From positions 29,058,020 to 29,122,019 of the forward strand of contig NC_035170.2 in assembly GCF_001659605.2 (NCBI RefSeq): DNA of 64,000 nt. Reading direction: 5' to 3'. Under the pieces are notes generated by a model that was not told the origin of the DNA, searched no databases, and worked only from the letters and a program-made list of their open reading frames with translations. Positions 34,289 to 44,618 of the stretch are shown here, one piece after another. The position numbers and the translations under genes were made by a program. Position 1 is the first letter of the stretch; every line of letters starts with the position of its first letter. Origin of the DNA: Manihot esculenta (Eukaryota; Streptophyta; Magnoliopsida; Malpighiales; Euphorbiaceae).

Positions 34289-34774
34289 ATGGAGGCTACT
34301 TCTTCAACCCCTCCTTGCAAATATGATGTTTTTATTAGCTTTAGAGGCAAAGATATTCGTGGGCGTTTTCTCTCCCATCTCTTTGATGCTTTGCAGCGAA
34401 AACAAATCAATCCTTTCATGGATGAAAACCTTCGTAAAGGAGAAGAGATCTCACCTGCTCTCTTGGAAACAATTCAAGATTCTTATGTCTCAATTGTTGT
34501 TTTCTCTCAAAATTATGCAGATTCTCCATGGTGCTTGGATGAGCTTGTGAAGATACTTGAATGCAAGGAAATTTTAGGACAATTAGTCCTACCAATTTTT
34601 TACCATGTAGATCCAACTGATGTTCAAGATCTCATTGGGAATTTCGGCGAGGCATTTGCGGTTGCTAAGCATGGAGAAGAAGTCAAAGGTTGTTTAGGCA
34701 AGGTGGATAAGTGGCGTCGTGCTCTGATGGAAATAAGCAATTTAGCAGGATGGGATTCACGGAATATCAAGTAA
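34289..34774 (+). CDS. TNL2 first exon: TIR domain only (161 codons to an intronic stop)
   Basis: The reading is nearly identical to exon 1 of the TNL at 26873 (four residue differences: H9P, G26R, D-to-G in CLGKV, S-to-A in LAGW). It covers a whole TIR domain, including DVFISFRGKD, the catalytic Glu85 in SPWCLDELVK and the closing helix. The splice donor AA|GTAATT is kept at 34770/34771. About 30 bases later the intron switches to sequence matching 11087 onward, so no NB-ARC exon follows. If the donor is not used, a stop at 34772-34774 ends a 161-residue TIR-only protein. TIR-only proteins are a known functional class in plants. Alternatives are a dead fragment, or an exon whose gene body lies beyond the right edge in unit 2. 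The promoter-proximal 165 bases are conserved with TNL1. Confidence 0.7.
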   Translation: MEATSSTPPCKYDVFISFRGKDIRGRFLSHLFDALQRKQINPFMDENLRKGEEISPALLETIQDSYVSIVVFSQNYADSPWCLDELVKILECKEILGQLVLPIFYHVDPTDVQDLIGNFGEAFAVAKHGEEVKGCLGKVDKWRRALMEISNLAGWDSRNIK

Positions 34775-34798
34775 TTCTGTTGATTTTTTTTACTATTC

Positions 34799-34802
34799 TT
34801 GT
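34799..34802. other. Tandem-duplication junction with TTGT microhomology
   Basis: Left of this point the sequence follows TNL intron 1 (GATTTTTTTACTATTC); right of it, the sequence at 11087 (ATTGTGTTATTTGTTG). TTGT is common to both parents, at 27382-27385 and 11083-11086. Confidence 0.85.
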
Positions 34803-35821
34803 ATTGTGTTATTTGTTGTTTCTGGCTTAGTCAAATATCTGTCGGAGGCGAGGAGGGTCAGTAAATATCAACCCGAAACTCAATATTTAACTCCTTTAGA
34901 CTGCTCAGTGGCTATGTTAGACTGAATATTATGGATTAGCCATCTTTTTGGTGGCTGTTGGCAATGATATTGAAGATTTCGGTGGTTTACATGGTTCGAC
35001 AGTTTAGGTTATTGTTCTGGCTTTTGGCTGCCTTTCTGCTGTCTTGGCTTGGCGGTTGTGTGTGGTATTGTCGGTTGTCATGGTCTTGGTGATTGTTGTT
35101 ATTGGATTATGATTGGTTGGAGGTTGGTAAGGTTGATGTGAGAGTTCAACGCAAACTGCAGATACATGTAGACTAGGAGTCATGTTGTCCTCCTGTATTG
35201 TTTGGACTGGGAGGTTTGGGTTGGTTGGGCTTTTTAGAATTAAACATTACTTTCATGTTGTACTAAGTGTTTGGCTTGTTGATTTTGTCCTCAATATTCC
35301 TCAGCCTTCTCTTCAAGTCCCGGTTCTCTACTTCTCTCTCCTTTCTCTCGGTGTCACTAAACTCTTTTCTCTCCCTTTTGGCACCATCCTCATCGACTCG
35401 CCTGAGTTCCTCTCGCTATTGATCCAAGCAAATGCCACCACCCACAATCGACTAAATTGAATTGAGGTGAAACAGTTTGACACTGCAGCGATTTCGTACT
35501 CCTCAAAAACAACTGGAAGAGTAAAAGGTATAGTTTTGACGCATTAGAACCTGATTACTTTAATTTTTGAATTTTATTATAACAGGAGTCTGAACGTGAA
35601 CGAATTAGAAATTCACAAAATCGTACTCTTTACGCTACCAATCTTTACGATTATGAGTATTTCCTAAAAAAAAGTAAGCATATAAAATGAAGAAAATGAC
35701 TTTGATATATAATAAAAGCGTTTATAAAATTTAAAATATTTATTTTTTAATATATTTTAAAATAAAAAATCTTTAATTTAGATTAAATAAAAATATAAAA
35801 ATTTAAGGATTTTTGGAAAAT
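34803..35821. other. UGT71 copy 2 distal upstream region
   Basis: Shares 34803-35230 and 35290-35640 with unit 1 but lacks the 11.5-12.2 kb block and the foldback element at 12352. From about 35640 to 35820 it is unrelated to the matching part of unit 1. No gene seen. Confidence 0.55.
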
Positions 35822-35937
35822 ATGTCCTTTGTGAATATTAATTGCACTTTAAAAACGACAGAAATTTACAGACAGAGAAGAAGTTTTTAATGTTTGTCCG
35901 TTGTCCAAGACCAAATATATACCAACCAGCAAAGCCA

Positions 35938-35945
35938 TGACGTCA
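35938..35945. promoter_or_regulatory. TGACGTCA palindrome upstream of UGT71 copy 2
   Basis: Perfect bZIP/TGA-type site about 170 bases before the start codon, as in unit 1. The proximal ~290 bases (35822-36114) are conserved although the distal promoter is not. Confidence 0.5.
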
Positions 35946-36114
35946 CTTGATTCTTGGCTACCAAGATTTGAATTTTCCACTATACAAGAATTTTCTATTA
36001 CAGCCGCCGGCCCACAAGCAGTTCTATAAGTGCCTCAGCTCATCACGATCAACGATCATCCTCATCTTCTATACTTAGCCCCAAAACTAAGAATTCTACC
36101 ATTCCCATAACAAA

Positions 36115-37515
36115 ATGGACAAAGCACAGCTTGTGTTCGTCCCCACACCAGGCATGGGCCACCTTATATCTGCAGTGGAGCTAGCGAAGCTTCTTCTCAG
36201 CCGCGATTACCGCCTCTCCATCACCGTTCTCATCATTGATATTCCTCTTTTAAACTCCAAGCTCCACAACTACCTTGAATCCCTGCAGGATTCCTCGTTC
36301 GTTTTGTCTAATCGTCTTCGATTCATTGAACTACCAAAAGATGATCCTGAATTATCAAATTTTCATTCTTTCTTTGAAAGGCAGAAACCCAGTGTCAAAG
36401 AAGTTGTGTTGAAGCTCACTCAGGCTGAATCAAATGCCGACTCACCTCGGCTTGTGGGTTTTGTTCTTGATATGTTCTGTACGCCGATGATGGATTTGGC
36501 TGATGAGTTTGGAATTCCATCTTATATTTTCTTTGCATCAGGCGCAGCCTTTCTTGAGTTGATGCTTTATGTACAGAAAATTCATGATGACGAGAATTTT
36601 AACCCGATTGAGTTCAAGGACTCGCATACTGAGTTAATAGTGCCGAGTTTGGTGAACCCATTTCCGACTAGGATTTTGCCTTCTCCGATCTTAAATAAAG
36701 AGCGGTTTGGTCAGTTACTTGTCCTCGCAAGGAAGTTCAGACAAGCTAAGGGTATCATAGTAAATACATTTTTAGAGTTAGAATCTAGTGCGATCGAGTC
36801 CTTTAAAGTGCCTCCATTGTATCATGTGGGACCCATTTTGGAAGTGAAATCAGACGGAACAAACACTCACCCAGAAATCATGCAATGGCGTGATGATCAA
36901 CCGGCAGGATCAGTAGTGTTCCTATGCTTCGGGAGCATGGGAAGTTTTAGTAAGGATCAGTTGAAAGAGATTGCCTATGCGTTAGAGAATAGTGGCCATC
37001 GGTTTTTATGGTCCATTCGCCGGCCGCCACCTCCAGATAAAATAGCGTCTCCTACTGACTACGAAGATCCACGAGAGGTCTTGCCTGAAGGATTTTTAGA
37101 ACGAACAGTTGCTGTCGGAAAGGTAATAGGCTGGGCTCCACAAGTTGCTGTGTTGGCTCATCCAGCCATCGGAGGTTTTGTGTCGCATTGTGGGTGGAAC
37201 TCTGTGCTGGAGAGTCTCTGGTTTGGTGTTCCGATTGCCACGTGGCCTATGTATGCAGAGCAACAGTTTAACGCGTTTGAAATGGTGGTGGAGCTGGGAT
37301 TGGCCGTGGAAATTGATATGGGTTATAGGAAAGAGAGTGGATTAATTGTGAATTCTGATAAAATAGAGAGAGCGATAAGGAATTTGATGGAGAACAGTGA
37401 TGAAAAAAGGAAAAAGGTGACGGAAATGCGTGAGAAGAGCAAAACGGCCTTGATCGACGGTGGATCTTCATTTATTTCGTTAGGCGATTTTATAAAAGAT
37501 GCTATGGAGGGATAA
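36115..37515 (+). CDS. UDP-glycosyltransferase, UGT71 family (copy 2)
   Basis: Intronless, 466 residues, with the same catalytic His16 and PSPG box (about 340-383) as copy 1. It differs at about 13 residues. The most notable is Arg259 in place of Leu in the strongly conserved QW(L)DDQP block, just before the nucleotide-sugar-binding half. Others include FSKDQ (Glu to Lys), GLAVEI (Gly to Ala), NSGHR (Thr to Ser), VLPEGF (Met to Leu) and SGLIVN (Lys to Leu). No stop or frameshift, so it should be expressed as a full protein. Leu259Arg could affect folding or activity; whether it does cannot be read from sequence. The acceptor is unknown, as for copy 1. Confidence 0.92.
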   Translation: MDKAQLVFVPTPGMGHLISAVELAKLLLSRDYRLSITVLIIDIPLLNSKLHNYLESLQDSSFVLSNRLRFIELPKDDPELSNFHSFFERQKPSVKEVVLKLTQAESNADSPRLVGFVLDMFCTPMMDLADEFGIPSYIFFASGAAFLELMLYVQKIHDDENFNPIEFKDSHTELIVPSLVNPFPTRILPSPILNKERFGQLLVLARKFRQAKGIIVNTFLELESSAIESFKVPPLYHVGPILEVKSDGTNTHPEIMQWRDDQPAGSVVFLCFGSMGSFSKDQLKEIAYALENSGHRFLWSIRRPPPPDKIASPTDYEDPREVLPEGFLERTVAVGKVIGWAPQVAVLAHPAIGGFVSHCGWNSVLESLWFGVPIATWPMYAEQQFNAFEMVVELGLAVEIDMGYRKESGLIVNSDKIERAIRNLMENSDEKRKKVTEMREKSKTALIDGGSSFISLGDFIKDAMEG

Positions 37516-38864
37516 TGTCTAACCCGCAATATAAAATAAGAGTATAATTTATATGAAATTTTATATTATATAAATTTAATTTAGACAAATTTTTCTATCA
37601 TGTAATATTTCTAAGGTTAATTGATTCAAAAGATTTAAATAAGTGTATATTTATTTTAATTTTAATTTTATTAATTTTAATTAATTTATAAATTTTTGAA
37701 TTTAATAATTTATATCTAGTTTAATTGGTATTGTTAAGAGTATTATTATTATTAATTAATTAATTAAAAAATATTTAGTGTTTATATTATTTTATATTTT
37801 AATTTAAATATTTAAATTTTAAATGAATTTATTAATATTTATATTTTAATATAATTTTAAGTAATTTTTAAATTTAAAATTAAAAATAAATAATATAATT
37901 ATTAAATATATAATTAATATTGTTAATAAATTTTATTTTATAATAATAATTATAAATATTTTATAATAAATATAATTTTAATTTAAAACAGTACTATATA
38001 TAAAATAATTAAAAATAATATATTATTATAATATTTTTATAATTATTAATACAAAATAAAAATTATTTATTATTAAAAATATCGACTTTATATTTATATA
38101 TCTTTTAATTATAATTAAGTATAAATTAATATTATTTTTATATATAAAATTATTTTATATTTAAAAAATAATAAAATATTATATTTAACTTCTATATAAA
38201 TTTTTATATTTTAATTTTTAAAAATCGAGTAAAATTACATTTAAATTAAAATGTTTAACTATTTAATTTAAAATTTAAATTAAAAAACACAATAATGTAA
38301 ATAATATTAATTTTTTATTATTTAATAATTAATTTATATAAAAAATAATAATAATATACATCGCATATTGATAAGTTGAAATCTAAAAAAAAATAAAGTT
38401 TTAATATGTGTGCATAAATTTAATCTTTTCTCTTGATCCACTTTTATGAATTTAATAAGAATTTGAAGTATTTAAAATTCAACTAAACAAGATCAATTCT
38501 AATGGATATTATTTTTTATTTGAGTAATTAAAAATTAATTAAATAAAACTAATTTTTAATATATATTATTTTTTAATTCGAGTAATTGGAAGAAACCCAA
38601 TCGTTTAAATGTATTTATATTTATTGACTTCAGAAAGTATGTATTAAAGACAGAATATTAATCTAATCGATTAAATATTAAATGAGTTAATTATTTATTA
38701 TTAATAAATAAACTGAAATATCTTGTAAAAAATATAATTATCAGACATTTATCAGTTATATTTTACATGGAAGAAGAATTTAAAAATCACTTCTACTTAC
38801 TTTAGAAGACATAACACACTTGATCTTCAACTTTCGAACTCTTATTCTCATCCCATAATAATAT
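37516..38864. other. AT-rich spacer after UGT71 copy 2
   Basis: Alignable with 14917-16560 of unit 1 through many small indels. No gene seen. Confidence 0.55.
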
Positions 38865-39343
38865 TAGATAATTCTCGCAAAATTTTTTGTGAATATTCGA
38901 TTGATTTGATTTAAAATCGAACTGAACTGAATAACTGAAAATTAAAATTTTAATATTTATAAAAACTGAATCGAATTGATTTTAGTTAAAAATCGAATCG
39001 AACCGAATTGATATGATTCGATTCGATTCGATTCGATTTGATCGATTTCAATTTTTAATAAGTTTTTTATTTTTTATACTTTATTTTTAGTATTTTAAAA
39101 TTTAATTAAAATATTTTAATCTTAATATGATTTAATTTCTCTATATTATTGAAAAAAGTATATTATTATCACTAATCGGTTCGATTCGATTTTTTCAATT
39201 TTTTTCTTATCAAAACTGAACCGAACCGAAATAATCAAAATTTCTAAAATTAAAAATCAAATCGAATCGATAATCGAATTTTCAAATTAATTCGATTCGA
39301 TCGATTTTTTCGGTTTAAACCGGATACTGATGCGGACTACCTA
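38865..39343. mobile_element. Foldback element (hAT-MITE-like), unit 2 only
   Basis: Starts TAGATAATTCTCGC and ends, inverted, TAGGTAGTCCGCATC. Arms with GATTCGATTCGATTCGATTT and matching inverted blocks fold over an AT-rich centre. Unit 1 lacks it at the matching site (about 16560). Arms are less decayed than in other members, fitting a younger insertion. Flanking octamers match only loosely. Confidence 0.6.
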
Positions 39344-39652
39344 AAATAATTATTCATTTCATTTTCTCTCATTCTCATTCCTATAGACTTACTATTTTTA
39401 TATCCTAAGTGTCTTGATCCTATACTTTCTGTATATTTACTCATTATCACTAATAATAAATTTTTTTAAAAATATTATTATAAAATAACAATAATTAATT
39501 AATATAAAATAAGAGATCATGTCATCTCCTTTCACCTCTTAAATTTATGTCATCTCATTTCACCTTTTGAAGTTACAATTGCTCTTTTTTAAAATGCAGT
39601 CTTGTGCTACAATTCACAACATCATTTTGAGAGAAGACATATTCATAGATTG

Positions 39653-40287
39653 CTAATTGATCTTAGAGGAACCAACGTCTGAGAAGTCATAGAAGCTGAA
39701 ATCAGTATTTTCAAAGATTTCATTCATAGTCTCTGTAGAAGGAGCCTCTGAGTCCATCAGGATTGCTGCCAAGCTCTCCTTAGCTGGAGGAGAATAGAAT
39801 GAAGATTCCATAGACATTTTCATTCTAGAATGTTGATCTCTGCTATGTTCAGCTGAGGATTCAAGAGTTACTTTGATCCCTGAAATTAAAAATCTTTGGT
39901 GGGACATTGCGTAGGGACTTGTTGAATGTGTTGATATGTCACATTGCTTGCATAGTAATGCTCTATCCTCCAAGCAAAACAGATACCCTTTTTTCTCCTG
40001 TAATCACAAATTGTTTCTCAAAGTTCTAATGAAGAACAAATCCTTTGTTTAAATTCTAATTATGAAAATTAGGACTAATGGGAAAAAGAAAATACCTGGC
40101 AGGTATCACATAGAGGAAGCTGAGAACAGGAAGAAGAGTCTTTGAGGAGAAACAGCCTTTGGTGTTTCTGCGAAAGCTTGTTAGCTGCATGAACCTCTTC
40201 ATCACATCTTTTACACAGCACTGCTTCATCTGCACAACACAGCAACTCGGCCTCCGCCTGCCTGCAGATATCACACTGTATTTTCAT
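39653..40287 (-). CDS. Double B-box zinc finger protein, BBX group IV (copy 2)
   Basis: Exons 40096-40287 and 39653-39997 on the minus strand, joined in phase 0, give 178 residues. Both B-boxes are identical to copy 1, and all zinc ligands are kept. The three differences fall in the C-terminal tail: Lys for Gln in RMKMSMES, Leu for Met in AILMDSE, and Asp for Glu in FSDVGSS. The intron is conserved except near 40048-40066. The upstream ~590 bases match copy 1 up to the chromovirus at 40884, so that element sits roughly 600 bases upstream of this start and could affect its expression. Confidence 0.92.
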
Positions 40288-40883
40288 CTCTCTCTCTATC
40301 TCTCTCTCTCTCCTTCTTCTGATGAAGCTAGCTTGTCATCTTCAGTCAATTTATTGGGAAGCAAGCACAAGTGAACAAAGAAAATCATATCGTATCGATA
40401 TCTTCTGCACATTATGAACATTAGCCAAGAAAAGATTTCCTCCATAATAAGCCAAGAGAACTATCAAGTTCCTGCATGATAGGATTGTGATTTACTGTAT
40501 ATTCATTTTTCTTTTACAGCTCAGATCTTCATGCTATTATCTGTATAAATGAATAAAAGGGTGGCAGTGGCATGGATCATTGGATAAATGAGTGAAAAAG
40601 AATAATGGAAGTCAAATAAAAATCCAATCTTCCCATAATATACCCATTTGGTTTATAGCTTGTTCATGGCTTGTTTGTTTGCTCTTTTTTTTGTCAGGGA
40701 AGATGGGCATGAAAGATACAAAATATATCTAGAAACCTCGTGCTACTTTTCTTGTATTTTCCACAACTTGCTCATTTGAGGGCTTTGATCTCTTCATGCT
40801 CAGCAAGTAACCATGTTCTGCAATCAGGCTTGCATACTTGTGTTCCTAGCTTTTCCCCATGGAGAAGCATTTTCTTCTTAATA

Positions 40884-41423
40884 TGTTAGGGTCCCGGGCC
40901 AAGGATCTTGTTTGGGGTCTAAGTGTAGATGGTTGGGTAGGTGTTTGAGTGTTTGGGTTAGATTTCTTTTTGTTTGCTCGGGTCATTAACGATTCGGCTC
41001 AAAGAGGGAGCCTTAAACCTCTTGAGTGTAAAGTACTCAAAGACTGAATGAAATTCCAAGTTCATTCTTCATTGATGTTTATGCAAATATTTATAGGGTA
41101 CATCAAAGGATCATGACTTGATCATGACCACTACTTCCTAGAATAAGGGAGGATCATGACTTGATCATGGCCACTACTTCTTAGAATAAGGGAGGATCAT
41201 GACTTGATCATGGCCACTACTTCCTAAAATAAGGGAAATAACAGAATCTGAAAAATACCCTCCTAATATAATGGAAACACTAACATAATGCATAAAGAAA
41301 TATTCAACAAATAAACTAGAAACTGAACATGACTAACTGCTTCAATTCTCAACTTCCATAAGCATTACACGTGGCTGCTGCTTCTACTGGTTACGAGTAT
41401 ACACCTGCAAGGGTCTCGTAACA
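40884..41423 (-). repeat. 3' LTR of the chromovirus
   Basis: 540 bp. Contains three ~43-bp tandem units (GGATCATGACTTGATCATG), about 41105-41235. The integrase/chromodomain reading frame ends 40 bases inside it. Confidence 0.95.
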
Positions 41424-42769
41424 GTACTTCTCGCCCCGTTAGGAAGCTTGTCCGCAAGCGTAAAATCTGGAAAGCGTGCTAGCAAATCCTGAACATTTTC
41501 CCAAGAGGAATTAGCTGGGGAAGATTGGCTCCAATGGACCAAGACTTCCTGTTTTCCCGAACGACAACGCTGTTCCAAAATAGCAAAGGGAACCAAAGGT
41601 TGCTGTTCAGTAATAGGAGGGAGAATCGTTTCAAAATTTCCAGAATCAGAATGATATGGCTCGAGTGTGGAGACATGAAAGACTGGATGTAATTTGGAAT
41701 CAGGGGGAAGCTTCAACCGATAAGCCATAGAGCCAATGCGCTCCAAAACCTCAAAAGGACCATAATATTTGGCAGCCAATTTCTGATTTTTTCTTGAGGC
41801 AATGGATGACTGACGGTATGGCTGGAGTCGGAGTAGAACGACATTACCAACATTAAACTCCAATGGCCGGTGAGAACGATCATAATGAAGTTTCATTCTG
41901 TTTTGAGCCAATTGAAGGTTGTTGCGTAGGAGCTGCAACATTGAGTCATGTTGTTGTAAAATAACATCCACAGTCTCTACAGTGGAATTGCCGGCCAAGT
42001 AAGAAAGGAGTCTAGGTGGAGCACGCCCATAGACAATCTCAAATGGAGTGGATTTAAGAGCTGAATGGTAGCTGGTGTTGTAGCAAAATTTAGCCCAAGA
42101 AAGCCAATCACACCATTTGTGGGGATGAGAACTAGAGAAGCAGCGTAAATACATTTCCACTGTACGATTTGTGACCTCTGTTTGACCATCCGATTGTGGA
42201 TGATAAGCTGAACTAAAACACAGTTTAGTACCAGACAACTTGAATAATTCAGTCCAGTGGAAGGAGTTCTTTCGCAACATAGCTGTGAGGGGAGCAGCAA
42301 TAAGGCCAAAATTGAAGACAAACTTACGGTAGTAACCAGCAAGACCCAAAAAACCCCGCAAGCCTCGAATAGAAACTGGTCGCGGCCAATCAGTAATAGC
42401 CGAAATTTTGGATTTGTCAACCTGAACGCCTTCATGTGAAATGACATGACCCAAATAAGAAACTTCCGTTTGGGCAAAGGTACACTTGGACCGTTTCAAG
42501 AACAATTTGTTTTCTGCCAAGAGGCTAAACACTTGTCGCAGATGTTGCATATGGTCATCCCAAGATTTACTGAAAACCAGAATGTCGTCAAAGAAGACTA
42601 AAACAAATTTGCGCAAGTGGGCATGAAATACCTCATTCATTAAAGCCTGGAATGTGGAAGGAGCATTTGACAGCCCGAATGGCATGACCAAAAATTCAAA
42701 ATGGCCATGGTGAGTTCTGAATGCGGTCTTCTCAATGTCTGGTGGATGCATGCCAACTTGGAAGTACAA
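41384..42769 (-). pseudogene. Chromovirus RT remainder fused to integrase tail and chromodomain
   Basis: Begins after the RT frameshift with [20 protein letters not shown] and the RT catalytic FFDDIL, then the thumb/connection ([15 protein letters not shown]). At about 42245-42252 NSFHWTE passes directly into LFKLSGTKLCFSSAYHPQSD, the last part of the integrase core. RNase H, the zinc-binding domain and the first two catalytic acids are missing, roughly 1.5 kb, yet the join is in frame. The C-terminus carries the GPFEVLERIG segment and a chromodomain (EVLVHWSQSSPANSSWENV). The stop lies inside the 3' LTR. Confidence 0.85.
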
Positions 42770-44595
42770 TACTTTGCCCCTCCCAATTCGTCCAGAAGCT
42801 CTTCAATCACAGGAATTGGAAATTTGTCTTTGATAGTTCTTGCGTTAAGTTCCCTGTAATCCACGCATAGGCGCCAAGTTTTGTTAGCTTTAGGAACCAG
42901 AAGTACCGGAGAAGAAAAAGGTGATCGGCTGGGACGAATAATCCCTTGATCCAGCATAGCAATACACTGTCGCTCGATCTCATCTTTTTGGTTGTGTGGG
43001 TATCGGTAAGGATGACCCACTACGGGTTTGGTATTTGGAGCTAGAGGAATCCTGTGGTCACAGTGGCGAGCAGGTGGGAGACCTGTGGGAGCTTCAAAGA
43101 GTGCAGCAAAATCAGCTAATAATTGGCGCAGATGATGATTGCGAGCAGCAGATGGTGAAAGGGAATTGAGGGATGAATTTGTTTCTGATTTGCTGTCTAT
43201 ACCCGTAAGAGCCACCTGTTTCCCATTAACAAAGAAAGACATCCACATGGAGTTAAAATCCCATAAGATGGGGCCCAGAGTAGCTAGCCAATTAACACCC
43301 AATACCAAGTCAAAACCAGTGAGCTGTAACACAAATAAATCCACTGTGAAAACAGAGTTTCCCAATTCAATCGGTGCGCCTTTGCAAAGACCAGGACTGT
43401 GAAGTTGTTCACCATTCGCAACTTTCACCCGTAACCCATCCTTCGCAACTTTCACCCGTAACCCATCCTTCGCATCCACTGTAACCTGCAAATCGGCCAC
43501 CACCGAATCCGAGACAAAACTATGGGTGCTTCCTGAATCGACCAAGATCAGTACTTGCCTACCGTGCCAACAACCTAGAAGTCGCATAGACTGGGAATTG
43601 CGAGTTCCGGTGATGGCATGGAGAGAAATTTCTGGTGGAGAATCGGAATCAGACTCCGCATCAGACTTACTGCCGTCATCCAGATCAATCAAAAATAGGC
43701 GTTTGCATTGATGTCCGCGTACAAACGGCTCATCACAGTTAAAGCACAGTCCTTTCTTCCGTCTCTCATCCATTTCGTCTGGGGTGAGTCGTTTGATGGT
43801 ACGGCCAGGGCGGTGTTCCGAAAGGGGAGCAGGACGTCTGACCTCACGTTGGGCAACACTCTTGGAGTAGAGCTTGCGTTCATACAGGCGTGACATACTC
43901 ATGGCGGTGGCTAAGTCTTTTGGCTGGTGTAGCTCGACTTCCACTGCTATGTATTCCTGTAATCCACTAATATACAACTGAACTTTCTGATTGGAACCTA
44001 AGGTACCGGCCCTCGAAACCAAAATCTCAAATTTAGTTTGATAATCCTCCACCGTTCCTGTCTGCTTCAATTTGGCAAGCTCCCCTAACTTGTTGCTGCG
44101 AATAGGGGGTCCAAAACGAAGATTACATTGGTCAACAAACTCAGCCCAAGTAGGATTTGGAACATCCTGGATTAACTGTAAGTACCACAATTGGGCAATT
44201 CCTTCAAGGTGGTAAGAAGCCAGTCCCACTTGTTCATCATCGGGAGTGGACTGATGCTTGAAGAAGTGTTGACACCTGCTAATCCACCCAAGAGGATCTT
44301 CCGTGCCGTTATAGCGAGGGAAGTCCAGTTTGGTGTATTTGGGCACAAAGGAGCAATCGCGAGTAGTCACAGAACTGGTGGTTCCAACTATTCCCTTGTC
44401 ACGCCTTGGTCGAGCTTGGCTTTCTGCTTCGGGAGAAGTAGAACGAGCCTGTTTAACTGAGTTTAAATCAAGGGACATGGCATCCATCTTAGCATGGAGC
44501 TGCTCAACTTTATCATGGCGAAGTTGATTAGCCTGCTGCTCAGAAAGGACGACATTGAGAAGTTTAGTAAGCTGGTCTTGAATAGAGTCCCCCAT
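42640..44595 (-). pseudogene. Chromovirus gag-protease-RT frame, ending at a frameshift
   Basis: The likely start is ATG 44595, just after the primer-binding site, although the frame is open back into the LTR (44721). In order: Gag core (FPRYNGTEDPLGWISRCQHF), CCHC knuckle CFNCDEPFVRGHQC, protease with active-site LVDSGSTHSF, and the first part of RT (WRLCVDYRELNARTIKDKFP). Near 42750-42775 the sequence is about 25 bases shorter than family members should be, within the conserved LDLR/GYHQ region, and the frame goes out of phase. A 27-bp tandem duplication (9 residues, KDGLRVKVA twice) lies at about 43427-43480. Confidence 0.85.
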
Positions 44596-44603
44596 AACAG
44601 TCG

Positions 44604-44615
44604 GCTCTGATACCA
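44604..44615 (-). other. Primer-binding site, initiator tRNA-Met type
   Basis: Minus strand TGGTATCAGAGC, three bases from the 5' LTR. It is complementary to the 3' end of plant initiator tRNA-Met, as is common in Gypsy elements. Confidence 0.9.
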
Positions 44616-44618
44616 AAA

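Larger units (their letters stand above)
11083..34802. repeat. Unit 1 of a ~23.7-kb tandem segmental duplication
   Basis: The sequence from about 11087 (GTATTGTGTTATTTG) through UGT71, B-box, sHSP and PPR genes to at least 24.77 kb recurs from 34803 to 51933 in the same order and strands. The right limit of unit 1 is inside intron 1 of the second TNL (34799-34802). The four-base TTGT is shared by the left limit (11083-11086), the junction (34799-34802) and the matching place in the first TNL intron (27382-27385). Coding regions are about 97-99% identical by eye. Differences are substitutions, AT-tract length changes and transposon insertions. Confidence 0.85.
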
